This document shows positions 24,758-35,759 of a stretch of DNA of 64,000 nucleotides, piece after piece (position 1 is the first letter of the stretch; every line of letters starts with the position of its first letter). The stretch spans positions 22,439,775-22,503,774 of the forward strand of contig OX243827.1 in NCBI GenBank assembly GCA_945859605.1, written 5' to 3'. Below the pieces are notes generated by a model. It did not search any database. It was not told the DNA's origin and saw only the letters and a list, made by a program, of their open reading frames with translations. The position numbers and the translations under genes were made by a program. The stretch comes from Lumbricus rubellus. Lineage: Eukaryota; Annelida; Clitellata; Crassiclitellata; Lumbricidae.

Positions 24758-24800
24758 CATCATCATCATCATCGTTATTATTATTACTTATAATTATATG
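24365..24800. repeat. ATT/AAT-rich array
   Basis: TTATTATTA blocks, an AAATAATAATTTT inverted segment near 24590-24635 and a TCATCATC patch near 24755. A short CCCTGGGGCAACTCAGTCCC hairpin-like piece at 24470-24492 looks like the end of another dispersed repeat. Confidence 0.85.
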
Positions 24801-25697
24801 AATTACAATATTAAGCTGGTATCTCCAATCTCCATGACGTGACTCCATACCGCAAATCAAATCCAAATTTTTAACCCTTTTACCTGCGAACTTTCTCAGG
24901 CTGCCGTTGCAGCTCGCCTGATATCCCTTCAAATCAATAAGCAAGAACAAAGTTCTCGAGTTACAAAATAGTCTAATCGAGTCAAACGTATCGTACAAAC
25001 TTCAGGATCCCTGTTTTCAACACGATGTAGGCTTGCAATTGTTTCGGAGCGCGGACTACGGGGCTCTAGCTGGACCTGACAGAGGAGTAGGGTTTCGGGT
25101 CAGCTGCCTGCCACGGTCGGCCGGGCGCCAGCGCCCGATTGAAATTCCGGTGAAAACTAGAAATTGGTTAGTTTCATCTGGAAAGCATGAATGGCGCATT
25201 TTATGGTCTCGTATGTATACCGTCGCTTGCTGAAGCATCCAAATGTCGCGCAAGCATGCAGGCAGGCCAGCCGAAGAATGAATTTAATAATAATTATGTA
25301 TGCAGACGTCAATATTTATGACGGGCATGAATTAATAGAAAAATATATGGACCCGTTGTTGAATTATAGGCTAATACACCGTAACACCGGCATAGGGTTA
25401 TTTTGGCTATACAAGGGAAAAATCGCAGGAGCAGGTGTATAATAACGTTGAAATATGTTTCATCATATGAATACATTATATTTATACCTATATATATATA
25501 TATACATATATAGTATTACTTAAAAAGTCTTAAATATATAGAATCGTACATAAATATAATTATATGCATAGGCCCTATATAGAATTGTATATAGACTCTG
25601 AGCCTATATCATTGTGGTGAAGCAAAAAGCAACTGCGTTTCCGTTTGTGAGCTGGTTATAACGACGGGCCTTTAGCAAACAGCTTTTCAGCGTATTG
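24801..25697. other. Interval without recognised features
   Basis: Open frames of 60-80 codons exist on both strands but show no domain, no splice context and ordinary base composition. A TATATA run lies at 25490-25510. Confidence 0.5.
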
Positions 25698-25843
25698 CAG
25701 TATGAGAATTGTGGAAAAATAACTGGGGGGGTTGGCCTATGATAAACTTCAAATTGGGGTATGAAAAACATACTTTAACATGGGGCTCTAAAAATGACTG
25801 GGGGGGTTGAACCCCCCCAACCCCCCCGGCAATTCTCACCCTG
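25698..25843. mobile_element. hAT-like MITE family M1, 146 bp, TSD GCGTATTG
   Basis: The perfect 8-bp duplication GCGTATTG is at 25690-25697 and 25844-25851. The ends are CAGTATGAGAATTG on the left and CAGGGTGAGAATTG read inward on the right, matching the element at 11557-11703. The interior is G/C-run rich and non-coding. Confidence 0.88.
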
Positions 25844-26070
25844 GCGTATTGGAAAAGCTCTTCAGAGGGCTGGCCAGTCTCTCCCACAACACAATCCGAA
25901 GGTTTCCGAACGATACATCCCATGCAGAGCCTGATCAATCCCTTATTCCCCTACAAGACTACAGCACGTCATATTCATTGGTTACTACAGTGTAAAACGA
26001 CGTTGCAACGAGTCAAAGGTGTCACAGAGCTCTCCGATAATTTTGGTCATGCCTTAGGACTGGCGTTACC

Positions 26071-26495
26071 CAGGGGCGGATCCAGGGGGGAGGGCAATCC
26101 GGCCATGCCCCCCCCCCATTGAAAACTGCCATGGAACCTGGCCCCCCATTGTCTGAAATTAGCAACACGAATATGGGTGTGATGGATATTGCCCCCCCCC
26201 CTATTCGGAAATTGCATGGAACGTGACCCCCCCCATTGGGTTTTCAAGTTGAGGACTAAAAAAAGAAAGAAAAAAAGGTCATCAACTTTTTTGGCGGATG
26301 AAATGGTATGATTTTCCCGAAAAATTTGCCAGATGACTAAAAAAAAGGTCATCAACTTTTTGGGCGGATGAAAATTACTTTTTTCCTCAATGACCGATCA
26401 GTAGGCTATGTTTCGAACTTTCGAAAAAAATCCTTTTTCCCGTCCAAGATCTAAGATTTTGGCCCCCCCTTGAAACAGTTCTGGATCCGCCACTG
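26071..26495. mobile_element. hAT-like MITE, 425 bp, TSD GCGTTACC
   Basis: The perfect 8-bp duplication GCGTTACC is at 26063-26070 and 26496-26503. The inverted ends are CAGGGGCGGATCCAG and CAGTGGCGGATCCAG, with one difference. The inside has runs of C (GCCCCCCC) and a direct repeat of AAAAAGGTCATCAACTTTTT (26273 and 26343). No coding capacity. Confidence 0.9.
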
Positions 26496-26764
26496 GCGTT
26501 ACCTTCCTGGTGAAATCTTTGGGCGTTAACATAATTGTTATAATCACTTAACATTTTACCCCACATGCAGGTCCAACATAGTTTGCCTGCTTGTCTCTGT
26601 GGCTTAGCCGACAGACCTTCTGAATGTGACTAGATCACCGCTTTTTCGTATGGTGCGACGCCTTCGTTGAGGAGTTGTGCATACTGCATAGGTCATTAAG
26701 AGTACTGATGGAAGCTGGGAGTAGGGAATGTCAGGGACACGTGCGGTATTGGTCCATGCCCCAT

Positions 26765-26884
26765 TTAGGGACACGGTAGCCGATTAGTTAGAGCGCTATA
26801 ATTACTTTATGATGCAGTGTGCACCAGTTTGACCCTCCACTATTATGGGGGAAGCAACTGTAGCGGCAGCTGCACTAAACGCTT
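26765..26884 (+). repeat. tRNA-derived SINE head
   Basis: GGTAGCCGATTAGTTAGAGC (A box with D-loop) is followed about 30 bp later by CCAGTTTGACCCTCC, a B-box-like segment. It runs directly into the inverted (TGAA)-tailed repeat at 26885. Confidence 0.55.
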
Positions 26885-26965
26885 AATTCAATTCATTCAT
26901 TCATTCAGAGCATTTATGTAGCGCCCCTTCAAGGAACTACTCAGAGGCGCTCCCAGCCCAAACAC
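26885..26965 (-). repeat. (TGAA)-tailed repeat, copy 2
   Basis: On the minus strand it reads GGGAGCGCCTCTGAGTAG, AAGGGGCGCTACATAAATG and then GAATGAATGAATGAATTG. It has the same order as the copy at 8343. Confidence 0.75.
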
Positions 26966-27227
26966 GACCAAAGAAAAAAGACTTGAGAGACTTGTAGAAC
27001 CCAGCCGGATGGACCACAAGTAGAGAGCGAAGAGGTCGTTTCAGACAATGTTTTATAGGCTTTACCATTGAGTAGCCTAGATAATGAAAGGCGCTACTGT
27101 GTAGACTTGACTGTGTACGACGGATCAACAACTGAATTAGTCACGCTGACTTCGATTTCCAGGGGTGTTCAGGATGCAGGATGCCTTGCAAACGAGAGCA
27201 ATGCTTACATTGCTTAGGCCTACATTG

Positions 27228-27345
27228 TTCTTGTTTAACGACACTGTGTCTGTGCAAGGATGATTAGTGTCGCCCTCCTCCTTTGTCCAGATTTGGGATT
27301 GGCACTACCAAAGTACGAGCAGCGACGGAGTTTAACGAGATCAGT
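27228..27345 (+). repeat. Dispersed repeat, copy 2 (partner at 11331)
   Basis: The copy shares ordered blocks with 11331-11470 (TTTAACGACACTGTGT, GATTAGTGTCGCC, TTGGGATTGGCACT, AGTACGAGCAGCGACGGAG). A C/G-tract region with GGGTGGGGGGGG follows at 27455-27472. Confidence 0.6.
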
Positions 27346-27964
27346 GAATTTACCAAAGCATCTATGTGGTATTTATATGCCTAAGAGAGTGGTGACACAA
27401 TTTCGGGAACGTTTAGCGTGGTGGAGCCAGAATGCGGGATGAATAACCGAGATTTCGGGTGGGGGGGGGGGTAAATCTACCCTGCCAGGGCAGAAATTCT
27501 CCCCAAATTTCTGCTCCAACTGAATTCCCTAGCCTAATCGGCTGCAATGAGCACACTGACTGTAGACTGTCGGTGGGAAGATGACCCGGCGAGGGAGAGG
27601 ATTTGTCGCCTTGCCCTCTAGTATCGATGCTAAGAAAATGAAGTCGCAGAGACTTAATTCTTAACCTTGGTTGCCGCACGGCTAGCTAAATGAGCTGTCA
27701 CCTTCTTATAGATTTCCTAATGACAAGTAGGCTAGTCTAATTATGATGTTCGGCGATTGATGCTGAAAGATTGAATGTATCGCCTACCACTTATAGGCCT
27801 ATAGGTCTATCCATGTAGTTGATTATATACACATGCACATAGGCTTACATGCTCACATAGTGTCCATAAACAAACAGGTTCTACAAACTTTTGTATGGAC
27901 AGTTCAAAAATCTAATCGGAAGCTCTAAATTTCTCAAATGGCAATGAAAAGCTAAGCTTTGATT

Positions 27965-29113
27965 TTGCAACAGGGTAGATCCCGACGACGATCTAATCAT
28001 GAATCACGATGATCAATGTGGAAGCTATTGAAGTTCTGAATATTTCAGCAGAGTAAACGCCGTCGAAACAAAATTATTGCCCTACGATATTGTGGACAGA
28101 GTGCATAATTGGCCTACACAATAAATAGCAAGGCCTTTCCTAATAGTCTCACAGCACAGCATCCATTCAGCTTTGTATAACATCCAGGCCATGTTGCTAG
28201 ACATTCGAAGCATAACAATAAAGTTTTCAAAGACCGGAACTCTGAACAGAATACCATCGTCCACAATCACCACAGTTACAAATTTCAAACAGATTTTCAG
28301 CAAATTCCGTGTTGCAATAAAAATGCAGTAGGCCTATATACCGGTAGTTTGAAATTTTAGACACCAACTATAGATAGATAGACACTTCTTCTTTTCCTTC
28401 GGGCTTGAATTAGTCCCTCGCTGGGGAGGGGTCAACTATAGGCCTAGATAGACACAAAACATGCTAATGATCAACTGATTTTAATTAAAATTATATCCAT
28501 TATGAATCTGTCTCTCTCAGCACCACAACAGGAAATCTTAATTACGCAAAATACCAAAAAAGTATATGAAACAGATAGATCAGCATTTTATTCACTATCC
28601 TGTTTATCATCACGTGGTTATTCCCGCCTGAAGCTCACCCCGAGCTGTTTAGTTGAATAACTGCCCATAATTAACATAAAGTTTAGGCTACTGCAAATGT
28701 GTTCCTTCTCATTCACATTTGCTGCTTTAGATTTCTAAGCAAGCTGTCAAAACCTTTATTACAGAGTACAAACCCCAAATATGTATGTTTCCTCAGTGGG
28801 CTCTAATGTGATTTGCAGATCTCTATAAGGAGTAAGCCTACTTTCTGATAAAACTGAAATTTATCCGGTTTTTCGCATGCAAATTTTCAGAGCACCATCA
28901 CCACTGAACGATTTCTTTCATATTAAACCGATATTTGAATGGTTTCTTTCCGGAATGGGATTTCATGTATTTATAATATTACCACATTGAGTAAGTAATA
29001 TCTGACATAGTTACGCTTATCTTGCATTTTTATTGTTTCTCTCCAGAATGGGTCATCATGTGGCTTTTCAGAGTACCATCATGAGTGAATGATTTAAAAC
29101 ATAACTGGCATTT
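27965..29113 (-). other. 3' flank of zinc-finger unit A (conserved block, poly(A) signal)
   Basis: Block 27970-28330 is closely similar to 35765-36125 downstream of unit B, and 28680-29100 is similar to 36250-36580, 59690-60060 and 42230-42480. The AATAAA signal (TTTATT on plus) is at 28755-28760, kept at 36325-36330 in B and 42282-42287 in D and changed in C. Immediately after the stop codon one more finger-like segment follows. Open frames in the shared block do not keep frame between copies, so I call it non-coding. Confidence 0.65.
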
Positions 29114-31177
29114 TTATGGCTTCTCACCAGGATGGGTTCTCACATGTTTTTTCAGCCCACCAGCTTCAGTAAATGATTTCTGACATAACAGACATATGTA
29201 TGGTTTCTCTCCAACATGAGCTTTCATGTGTGCATGCAGATTACCACATCGAGCAAATGATTTCTGACATAACAGACATTTATATGGTTTCTCACCAGTA
29301 TGGTTTCTCATGTGACTTTTTAGAGTACCGCATTCGGCAAATGATTTTTTACACAAGTGGCATTTGTATGGTTTCTCTCCGGTATGGGTCCTCATGTGTG
29401 TTTTCAGAGCTCCAGCTTTAGTAAATGATTTTTTACACAAGTGACATTTGTATGGTTTCTCTCCAGTGTGGATTCTCATGTGGATTTTCAGATCACTACC
29501 TTGGGTAAATAATTTCTGACATAACTGACATTTGTATGGTTTCTCTCCAGTATGGATTCTCATGTGGCGTTTTAGATCACCACATTGGGTAAATGAATTT
29601 TGACATAAACAACAATTATATGGTTTCACCCCAGTATGGGTTCTCATGTGTGTTTTCAGATTACCACATTGGGTAAATGATTTCTGACATAAGTGGCATT
29701 TGTATGGTTTCTCTCCAGTATGGGTCCTCATGTGGATCTTCAGAATACCATCATGAGTGAATGATTTCCAACACAAATGGCATTTGTATGGTTTCTCTCC
29801 AGTATGGGTCCTCATGTGGCTTTTCAGAGTACCATCTTGAGTGAATGATTTCCAACATAACTGGCATTTGTATGGTTTCTCACCAGTATGGGTTCTCATG
29901 TGTTTTTTCAGTGCACCAGCTTCAGTAAATGATTTCTGACAAAACTGGCATTTGTATGGTTTCTCTCCAACATGGGTTTTCATGTGTGCATGCAGATGAC
30001 CGCATTGAGCAAACGATTTCTGACATAACAGACATTTGTATGGATTCTCGCAAGTATGGTTTCCCATGTGACTTTTTAGATTACCACTCTGGGTAAATGA
30101 TTTCTGACATAAGTGACATTTGTATGGTTTCACCCCAGTATGGGTTCTCGTATGTCTTTTAAGATCAACACCTTGGGTAAATGATTTCTGGCATAACTGA
30201 CATTTGTATGGTTTCTCTCCAGTATGGGTTCTCATGTGTCTTTTAAGAGTACCATCATGAGTGAATGATTTCCAACATAACTGGCATTTGTATGGTTTCT
30301 CACCAGTATGGGTTCTCATGTGGTTTTTCAGAGCACCAGCTTCAGTGAATGATTTCTGACATGAGAGGCATTTGAATGGCTTCTCTCCAGTATGGGTTCT
30401 CATGTGTCTTTTCAGAGTACCATCATGAGTGAATGATTTCCAACATAACTGGCATTTGTATGGTTTCTCACCAGTATGGGTTCTCACGTGTTGTTTCAGA
30501 GTACCAGCTTCAGTAAATGATTTCTGACATAATTGGCATTTGAATGATTTCTCTCCAGTATGGGTCCTCATGTGTTTTTTACGAGCTCCAGATTGAGTAA
30601 ATGATTTCCAACATAACTGGCATTTGTATGGTTTCTCACCAGTATGAGTTCTCATGTGTTTTTTCAATGCACCAGCTTCAGTAAATGATTTCTGACATAA
30701 CCAACATATGTAGGGTTTCTCTCCAGTATGGGTTTTCATGTGCGCATGCAGATTAAAACATCGAGTAAATGATTTCTGACATAACAGACAATTGTATGGT
30801 TTCTCGCCAGTATGGTTTCTCATATGTGTCTTTAGATTACCACATTGGGTAAATAATTTCTGACATAAGTGACATTTGTATGGTTTCTCTCCAGTATGGG
30901 TTCTCGTGTGTCGTTTCAGAGAACCATCATGAGTGAATGATTTCCAACATAACTGGCATTTGTATGGTTTCTCACCAGTATGTGTTCTCATGTGGCTTTT
31001 CCGAGCACCAGCTTCAGTAAACGATTTCTGACATAACCAACATATATAGGGTTTGGGTTTCCCTCCAACATGGGTTTTCACGTGAGCATGCAAATTACCG
31101 CATTGAGTAAATGATTTCTGACATAACAGACGTTTGTATGGTTTATCGCCAGCATGGTGTCTCATATGTGTCTTCAT
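29114..31177 (-). CDS. C2H2 zinc-finger protein, unit A (24 fingers)
   Basis: This is a 687-codon open frame of tandem 28-residue C2H2 fingers with TGEKPY linkers, predicted to be a nuclear sequence-specific DNA-binding protein. Twenty-three fingers keep both Cys and both His. The first reads YKRLLC, with Arg for the first Cys. Helix types repeat: [28 protein letters not shown]. No KRAB, BTB or other N-terminal domain is in frame. The start shown is only the first Met after an in-frame TAA at 31198-31196 (a TCA serine codon in the paralogous fingers), so the true 5' end may be spliced or lost. It ends at a TAA replacing the Tyr of EKPY, after which another finger is still readable. Confidence 0.85.
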   Translation of the reverse strand: MKTHMRHHAGDKPYKRLLCQKSFTQCGNLHAHVKTHVGGKPKPYICWLCQKSFTEAGARKSHMRTHTGEKPYKCQLCWKSFTHDGSLKRHTRTHTGEKPYKCHLCQKLFTQCGNLKTHMRNHTGEKPYNCLLCQKSFTRCFNLHAHMKTHTGEKPYICWLCQKSFTEAGALKKHMRTHTGEKPYKCQLCWKSFTQSGARKKHMRTHTGEKSFKCQLCQKSFTEAGTLKQHVRTHTGEKPYKCQLCWKSFTHDGTLKRHMRTHTGEKPFKCLSCQKSFTEAGALKNHMRTHTGEKPYKCQLCWKSFTHDGTLKRHMRTHTGEKPYKCQLCQKSFTQGVDLKRHTRTHTGVKPYKCHLCQKSFTQSGNLKSHMGNHTCENPYKCLLCQKSFAQCGHLHAHMKTHVGEKPYKCQFCQKSFTEAGALKKHMRTHTGEKPYKCQLCWKSFTQDGTLKSHMRTHTGEKPYKCHLCWKSFTHDGILKIHMRTHTGEKPYKCHLCQKSFTQCGNLKTHMRTHTGVKPYNCCLCQNSFTQCGDLKRHMRIHTGEKPYKCQLCQKLFTQGSDLKIHMRIHTGEKPYKCHLCKKSFTKAGALKTHMRTHTGEKPYKCHLCKKSFAECGTLKSHMRNHTGEKPYKCLLCQKSFARCGNLHAHMKAHVGEKPYICLLCQKSFTEAGGLKKHVRTHPGEKP

Positions 31178-31775
31178 ATTACCACATTGGGTAAATTATT
31201 TCTGACATAAGTGACATCTGTAAGGATTCTCATGTGTCTTTTGAACTCACCACCTTGGGCATATTATTTCTGACATGACTTATGTTTGTAGTTTCTCTTC
31301 GTTATGGGTTTCCATGTATGCATTCTGACGAATGCAATTGCCAAATAACTTCGGGCATAACTGACCTTTGTATGGGTTCTTTCCAGTATTGATACTCAAG
31401 TGTGCTTTCAGATTACAGTCTGCGATAAATACTCTCTGACATAACTCACATCAGTGTGTCTATGAAAGTATAAGTTGTCAGTCTATTTTTCAGACGACCA
31501 TAATCAAGAAATAATTTTTGACATAACTGATATTTGTGTGGTTTAACTTGAGTATGGGTTCTTTTATGTCTGTTTAGTACACCTTGTTCAGTTAATGATT
31601 TCTGACAGAAATTACATTTATTCTATAGTTTCTCTTTCCAGTAGGAGTCTTATGATTACGACGTTGAGGAAGTGATCTGTGACATGGCTGATTTTTTATG
31701 GCTTATTAGCAGTATGAATTCTCACAAGTTCTAGCAGTTCACCACTGTCAGTAAATCACTTCTTACATGAGCATA
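31178..31775 (-). pseudogene. Decayed 5' fingers of unit A
   Basis: Finger debris continues upstream of the open frame: CHLCQK with a stop, then a finger joined out of frame by a 16-nt loss at about 31233, then scattered CQ..F..C and H...H signatures in different frames to about 31770. The corresponding zone upstream of unit C (61660-62215) is decayed in the same way. Confidence 0.7.
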
Positions 31776-31779
31776 TGCT

Positions 31780-32279
31780 CTTGAACATATGATTTATGAT
31801 GCAGTTTTTAACCAAAACTGGTTCTTATTTGGTTTTTAGTCACCAGAATGTGCAATGAGTCTTTTGATTAGTATGGCATTTCCTCAGCTTGAGTAGTATC
31901 CGTTTGAGAGAAGATGTATTTGTATACATTCTGCCTTAGTTGATGCAAGTGCAACTTGTCATATTTCTCATTTATCTGTAACAGTTTCTTTGCAATCAAA
32001 ATTTTAATAAGAAATTTCCAAAAGAGAAACAAGTAGCCTTGAGATAAAATATGGAATTCATCAATTACTGCAGAAAGCATACTCTTTTGTTGTCCTTCAG
32101 TGGCAATGTTAACTGACCACTATAGTGTTGCCTTTGAACACCACTGAGATGTAGACTTTGCTGAAATGACTATGCACACTGAGACTTCTAACATAAAGTT
32201 TTGACCTCAGACAATTGATAAAAGAACTCCCTGCATCTATTAATATTAAGAGCATGAACACATCAGGGGACTTTCAACT
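31780..32279 (-). other. Conserved 5' block of zinc-finger units (unit A copy)
   Basis: Sequence from about 31850 to 32250 recurs at 38330-38403 plus 39414-39731 (unit B), 62280-62700 (unit C) and, more diverged, 51350-51770 (unit D). An open frame on the minus strand (ending ILSQGY...EEMPY) is interrupted in C and shifted in B, so the block looks like 5' UTR, intron or promoter. The segment with TCCGTTTGAGAGAAGATGTA contains the empty site for the unit B mariner. Confidence 0.6.
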
Positions 32280-32972
32280 GGCATAACTAGGAACGGCGGT
32301 CCCAAATTATACAATTAAAGAAATCGATAGGCTATCTCCTCAGGCTTTAAACATGATGTGTGGTGAAATGGAACGTGGATTGATGAAAACCGTTTGATTG
32401 ATGGACGCTTGATAAAAGAAAGCTGGATAAACGGCATTCCAGCTGAAATGGAAGCTGGATGCATGCTAAAATACATCACTGAAATCAACAATCCAGTTTC
32501 CATTTCTCAAGTTTAATTTTCGTCAATCCAGTTTCTATTTCACCTATACCTAAGGAACCTTCATCCAGCATTCATTTCGCAAGCGTTTTAAATAATCAAT
32601 CTTCCATTTAACTTATTAGGCTATGTCCATCATCCAGGTTCTATTTCTCAGCAGTTCAATTCATCAATCCAGGTTCTATTTCAGATCTAAAAACACCTTC
32701 ATCCAGCTTATATTTCACTAGCGTTTTTTTTATCAATTCACCTTCATTTCACCTGTAAAAGGTCTTTATCCAGCTTCCATTTCTCAAGTGCTTTCTCATT
32801 ATTCCGGCTTCTATTTCGGTGGACCAGCGGGTCGTTTTATAACTTATTATAAGTGTGGAGTGCAAAAAGAAACCGTTTCTATGCGCCCATCCAATACACC
32901 GCACTAATATTACGACACGTCATGTTGATTTACTTAATGTTATAATTTGGGACCGCCGTTCCCAGTTATGCC
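32280..32972. mobile_element. Foldback element F1, 693 bp, TSD CTTTCAACT
   Basis: A 9-bp duplication CTTTCAACT flanks it (32271-32279, 32973-32981). Both ends begin GGCATAACT.GGAACGGCGG and continue TCCCAAATTATA, about 32 bp with one change. Internally GAAATGGAAGCTGGATG units face right on the left side, and CATCCAGCTTCCATTTC units face left over the rest. There is no open frame with a transposase. The TSD length suits a MULE or foldback family, and mobilisation in trans is assumed. Confidence 0.8.
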
Positions 32973-33900
32973 CTTTCAACTGTTATCGCCTAGCAGGCTA
33001 GCACATGCTCAAAGTTTAAGCTCTACAACACTATCGAAATAATAAGCAACAATGACCGAGATTTGCATCGTAAACGTGTAAGATATCGTCAAAGGCAAAA
33101 CTGCATAAAATGAATAATATAAATTGATCAGTTGTCGCATTGCAAATTATATTTAAACGAAGTTTGACTTAATTTCAATTAAACATCCGTCCGTACAAAA
33201 TAGCGAGCGATATACTTATATATAGTACAGACGCTTAACCTATTCGATCCACGGTTGCCAGAATTTGAAACTGCTTGGTCGCCAGATCTCGTCAAAAAGT
33301 AGTCAAATTTCACGAGCCTGACTACAACACTAAAGTTTAGCTCATTGCATTAAACACAGACCTAGCCATACTTAGAGATAGGCATATAGCAGAAATTAAC
33401 GAAGTCTGTTAATTATAACTGTAATACTTCATATACAAAGAACATGTGCTAAATAATATACGAGGTAGTTGATCTGAAAGCAGCGAATATAATAATAACG
33501 AAGCGTCGCGTGTCTAGGCCTTAAAATGGTTCTGGGAATAGTATAGGCCTAGCCGACTAACTAGTTGGAGATGCGCCTGTCACTAGGGTTGACTCCTCAG
33601 TGTTTTACAGGCTCCATAAAACTTTTTCATCGTGGTTGAACTGAATGGGAGCCTCTGGAGTTGACTTCTCGAAGGGGCACTAGGCCTAAATTCTAGAAAT
33701 GAATGAATGCTATTTCCTGCGTAACTGCGTTGGTAGGCTATTAGCCTAATATTCATTCACTTTTCTGCAACAATAATGAAAACTAGGCCTACTGTAGGCC
33801 TATCAATAATTATTTTGCAGTTAGCCTAATAGGCAGTCTAGGCTATTTCAGGCCTCAGGAGGCCATTGTTGCCACTTGTGAAATTAATGCCGTCGGAAGA
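32973..33900 (-). promoter_or_regulatory. Shared upstream region of zinc-finger unit A
   Basis: Similar sequence lies upstream of unit B (40540-41880 minus two insertions), of unit C (63430-63690) and as an isolated scrap at 57838-58290. Conserved pieces include CGAGATTTGCATCGTAAACG, AAAACTGCATAAAATGAAT and GGTCGCCAGATCTCGTC. Position 5' of the genes suggests promoter sequence, but no core promoter motif is clear. Confidence 0.45.
33626..33709 (+). repeat. (TGAA)-tailed repeat, copy 3
   Basis: The copy reads TGGGAGCCTCTGGAGTTGAC, AAGGGGCACTAGGCCTAAAT and GAATGAATG. It is paralogous to the copy at 41606-41695 in the unit B flank. Confidence 0.65.
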
Positions 33901-34101
33901 TCTGCCTCTTTTTAGGTAGGCTATCGACAGCAAGACTTAGTGTTGCCGAGCGAAATTAGTCTACTTTAGCCTAGCCTACAGTTTACACGCAACAAGAAGG
34001 GAATAAGCTGACAAAAAATAAGAGAGCCAGTGATTAGGCCTAGGTGCACATGACATTGTAGGCCTAGGGCCTAGCATAAGTGCACGGCAATTTAAGGCAA
34101 G

Positions 34102-35440
34102 ATGTATAGGCTACGGCCTAGATGTCATCCCCATACCGCAGATGGGGATGACGGTCTTCCCGCGTGGTTTTTGAGGCTCACGGCCCAAGTCTACTCGGAG
34201 GCCCTGTCCTACCTCATTAACCGCTCGTTCGCCGAATTCCATGTTCCCGATCAATGGAAGACTGCGATTATCCTTCCTATTGCCAAGATCGATCAACCGA
34301 AAGATCCCGGGGACTTCAGGCCTATCTCTATCTTCCCAGTTCTATCCGGCTTTACTGGAGAGAGAAATTGTCCACGCGTAGGCTAGCCTATATCTATCAT
34401 ACATTTACAAAACCATCCATGGACCAGTTAATTAGAGACCAGTTCGCCGTCAGGCCTACCGGACCAACAACAGCTGCGCTGGTCTCCATTTTCCATCATA
34501 CAAGTAGTCTATACTTGCAACGGAACCATATGTTACCCTCATATTACTAGACTTCAGCAAGGCCTTTGATACCGTTCGTCATGTTACGCTTGCCTCTAAG
34601 CTCTGCAGCTTAGACGTACCTGACGAGGTCTATAATTGGCTCGTGAGCTTCCTCAAAGACCGGAGTCATGCCATACGATTTGCCGGATTGTTATCGGGTA
34701 TTGCTAGCATCAATGCAAGTGTCGTACAGGGTTTCGGGTTTGGACCATCAGGTTTTGTTGCGAACGCCTCCGACGGTCCGACCTCCATCCAGTCGATCAG
34801 CAGAACCTGATCGTTAAGTATGCTGACGACACCTATTTGATCATCGGTGCATCAAAGAGAGCGACTGTCTCAATTGAACTGGACCACATAGCAGTATGGG
34901 CTGCCCGCAACAACCTGCGCCTGAATGCTTGCAAATCCCGAGAGATGCTTAGGCCTATTCATCGCGTGGCCATACCGAGTCACCTCCTACCATCGCAGGA
35001 GTAGACCGTGTCTCAAACATGAAGATTCTGGGAGTGACCGTATGAGACGATCTGGACATTTCAACACACATTGCCGGCGTATTGGGGACCTGCTCCCGCT
35101 CCTTGTACCCGCTCAGGATCCTCAAATCCCATGGCCTCCCTACATCCGTACGGCATGATGTTGCAAGAGCAACGACTGTGTCCCGTCTCCTCTATGCGGT
35201 GCCTGCTTGGTGGGGCTTCACTAAAGATAAGGTTCAACAAATTTATGCAAAGAACTCGGCGAATGGGCTATCTGCCGGAAAATACGCCCGACGTCTTGGA
35301 CATGGTTCGAGAAGCCGATGACAAACTGCTGGCGTCAGTCTACAGCAATTAATTCATACCATGTCCTGCAGAGTTTGTTTCCTTCTGCAATTAAGCGTCG
35401 CTGTGGTCTTCGCCCAGAACAGATCTCATAACTTTGAATT
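34102..35440 (+). pseudogene. CR1/Rex-like LINE reverse transcriptase fragment
   Basis: The plus strand reads, with frame changes, DDGLPAWFLRL, FHVPDQWKTAIILPIAK, PGDFRPISIFPVLS, LLDFSKAFDTVRH, KYADDTYLIIGA (the YADD active-site motif at about 34817), then thumb and C-terminal segments (SMKILGVTV-like, SRLLYAVPAWWGFT). At least four frameshifts or stops break it, the endonuclease half is missing, and no poly(A) tail is evident. It is a dead, 5'-truncated non-LTR copy lying between zinc-finger units A and B. Confidence 0.85.
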
Positions 35441-35759
35441 GCCCACTAAGGATGATTAGAACTTCATACCTAGAGTGCTTTATAATAGCTTAAAGCAAAT
35501 GTCAAACTAAATGATTAGTTTAAAATTAATAAATAAATGTAACCTGTGAACAAACTAATTTTTTAAATACTAATTTTTCTCTTCATCTTGTAACTGTGTT
35601 GCGGCTTGTCAACCTGATTTCTGATTGAACGAATATATACAAGGCTATTACGGCTGTATGCCTGCGAGTAAATTCGAGGTGAGTAGGCTACACGCCGGCC
35701 AAAAAATCGGCTTTTTGGGTCGAAATTTCCGACGAAATTTTGTTTAGTCATCAGAACGA

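Noticed and set aside
29173..29421. Plus-strand frames across the zinc-finger arrays (Met/Val/Ser/Tyr-rich)
   Set aside because: They recur once per 84-bp finger in every unit and are antisense shadows of the fingers.
31868..32080. Possible extra coding exon upstream of zinc-finger unit A (also 62477-62695)
   Set aside because: The frame is interrupted in unit C and shifted by non-triplet indels in unit B, so conservation is of DNA and not protein.
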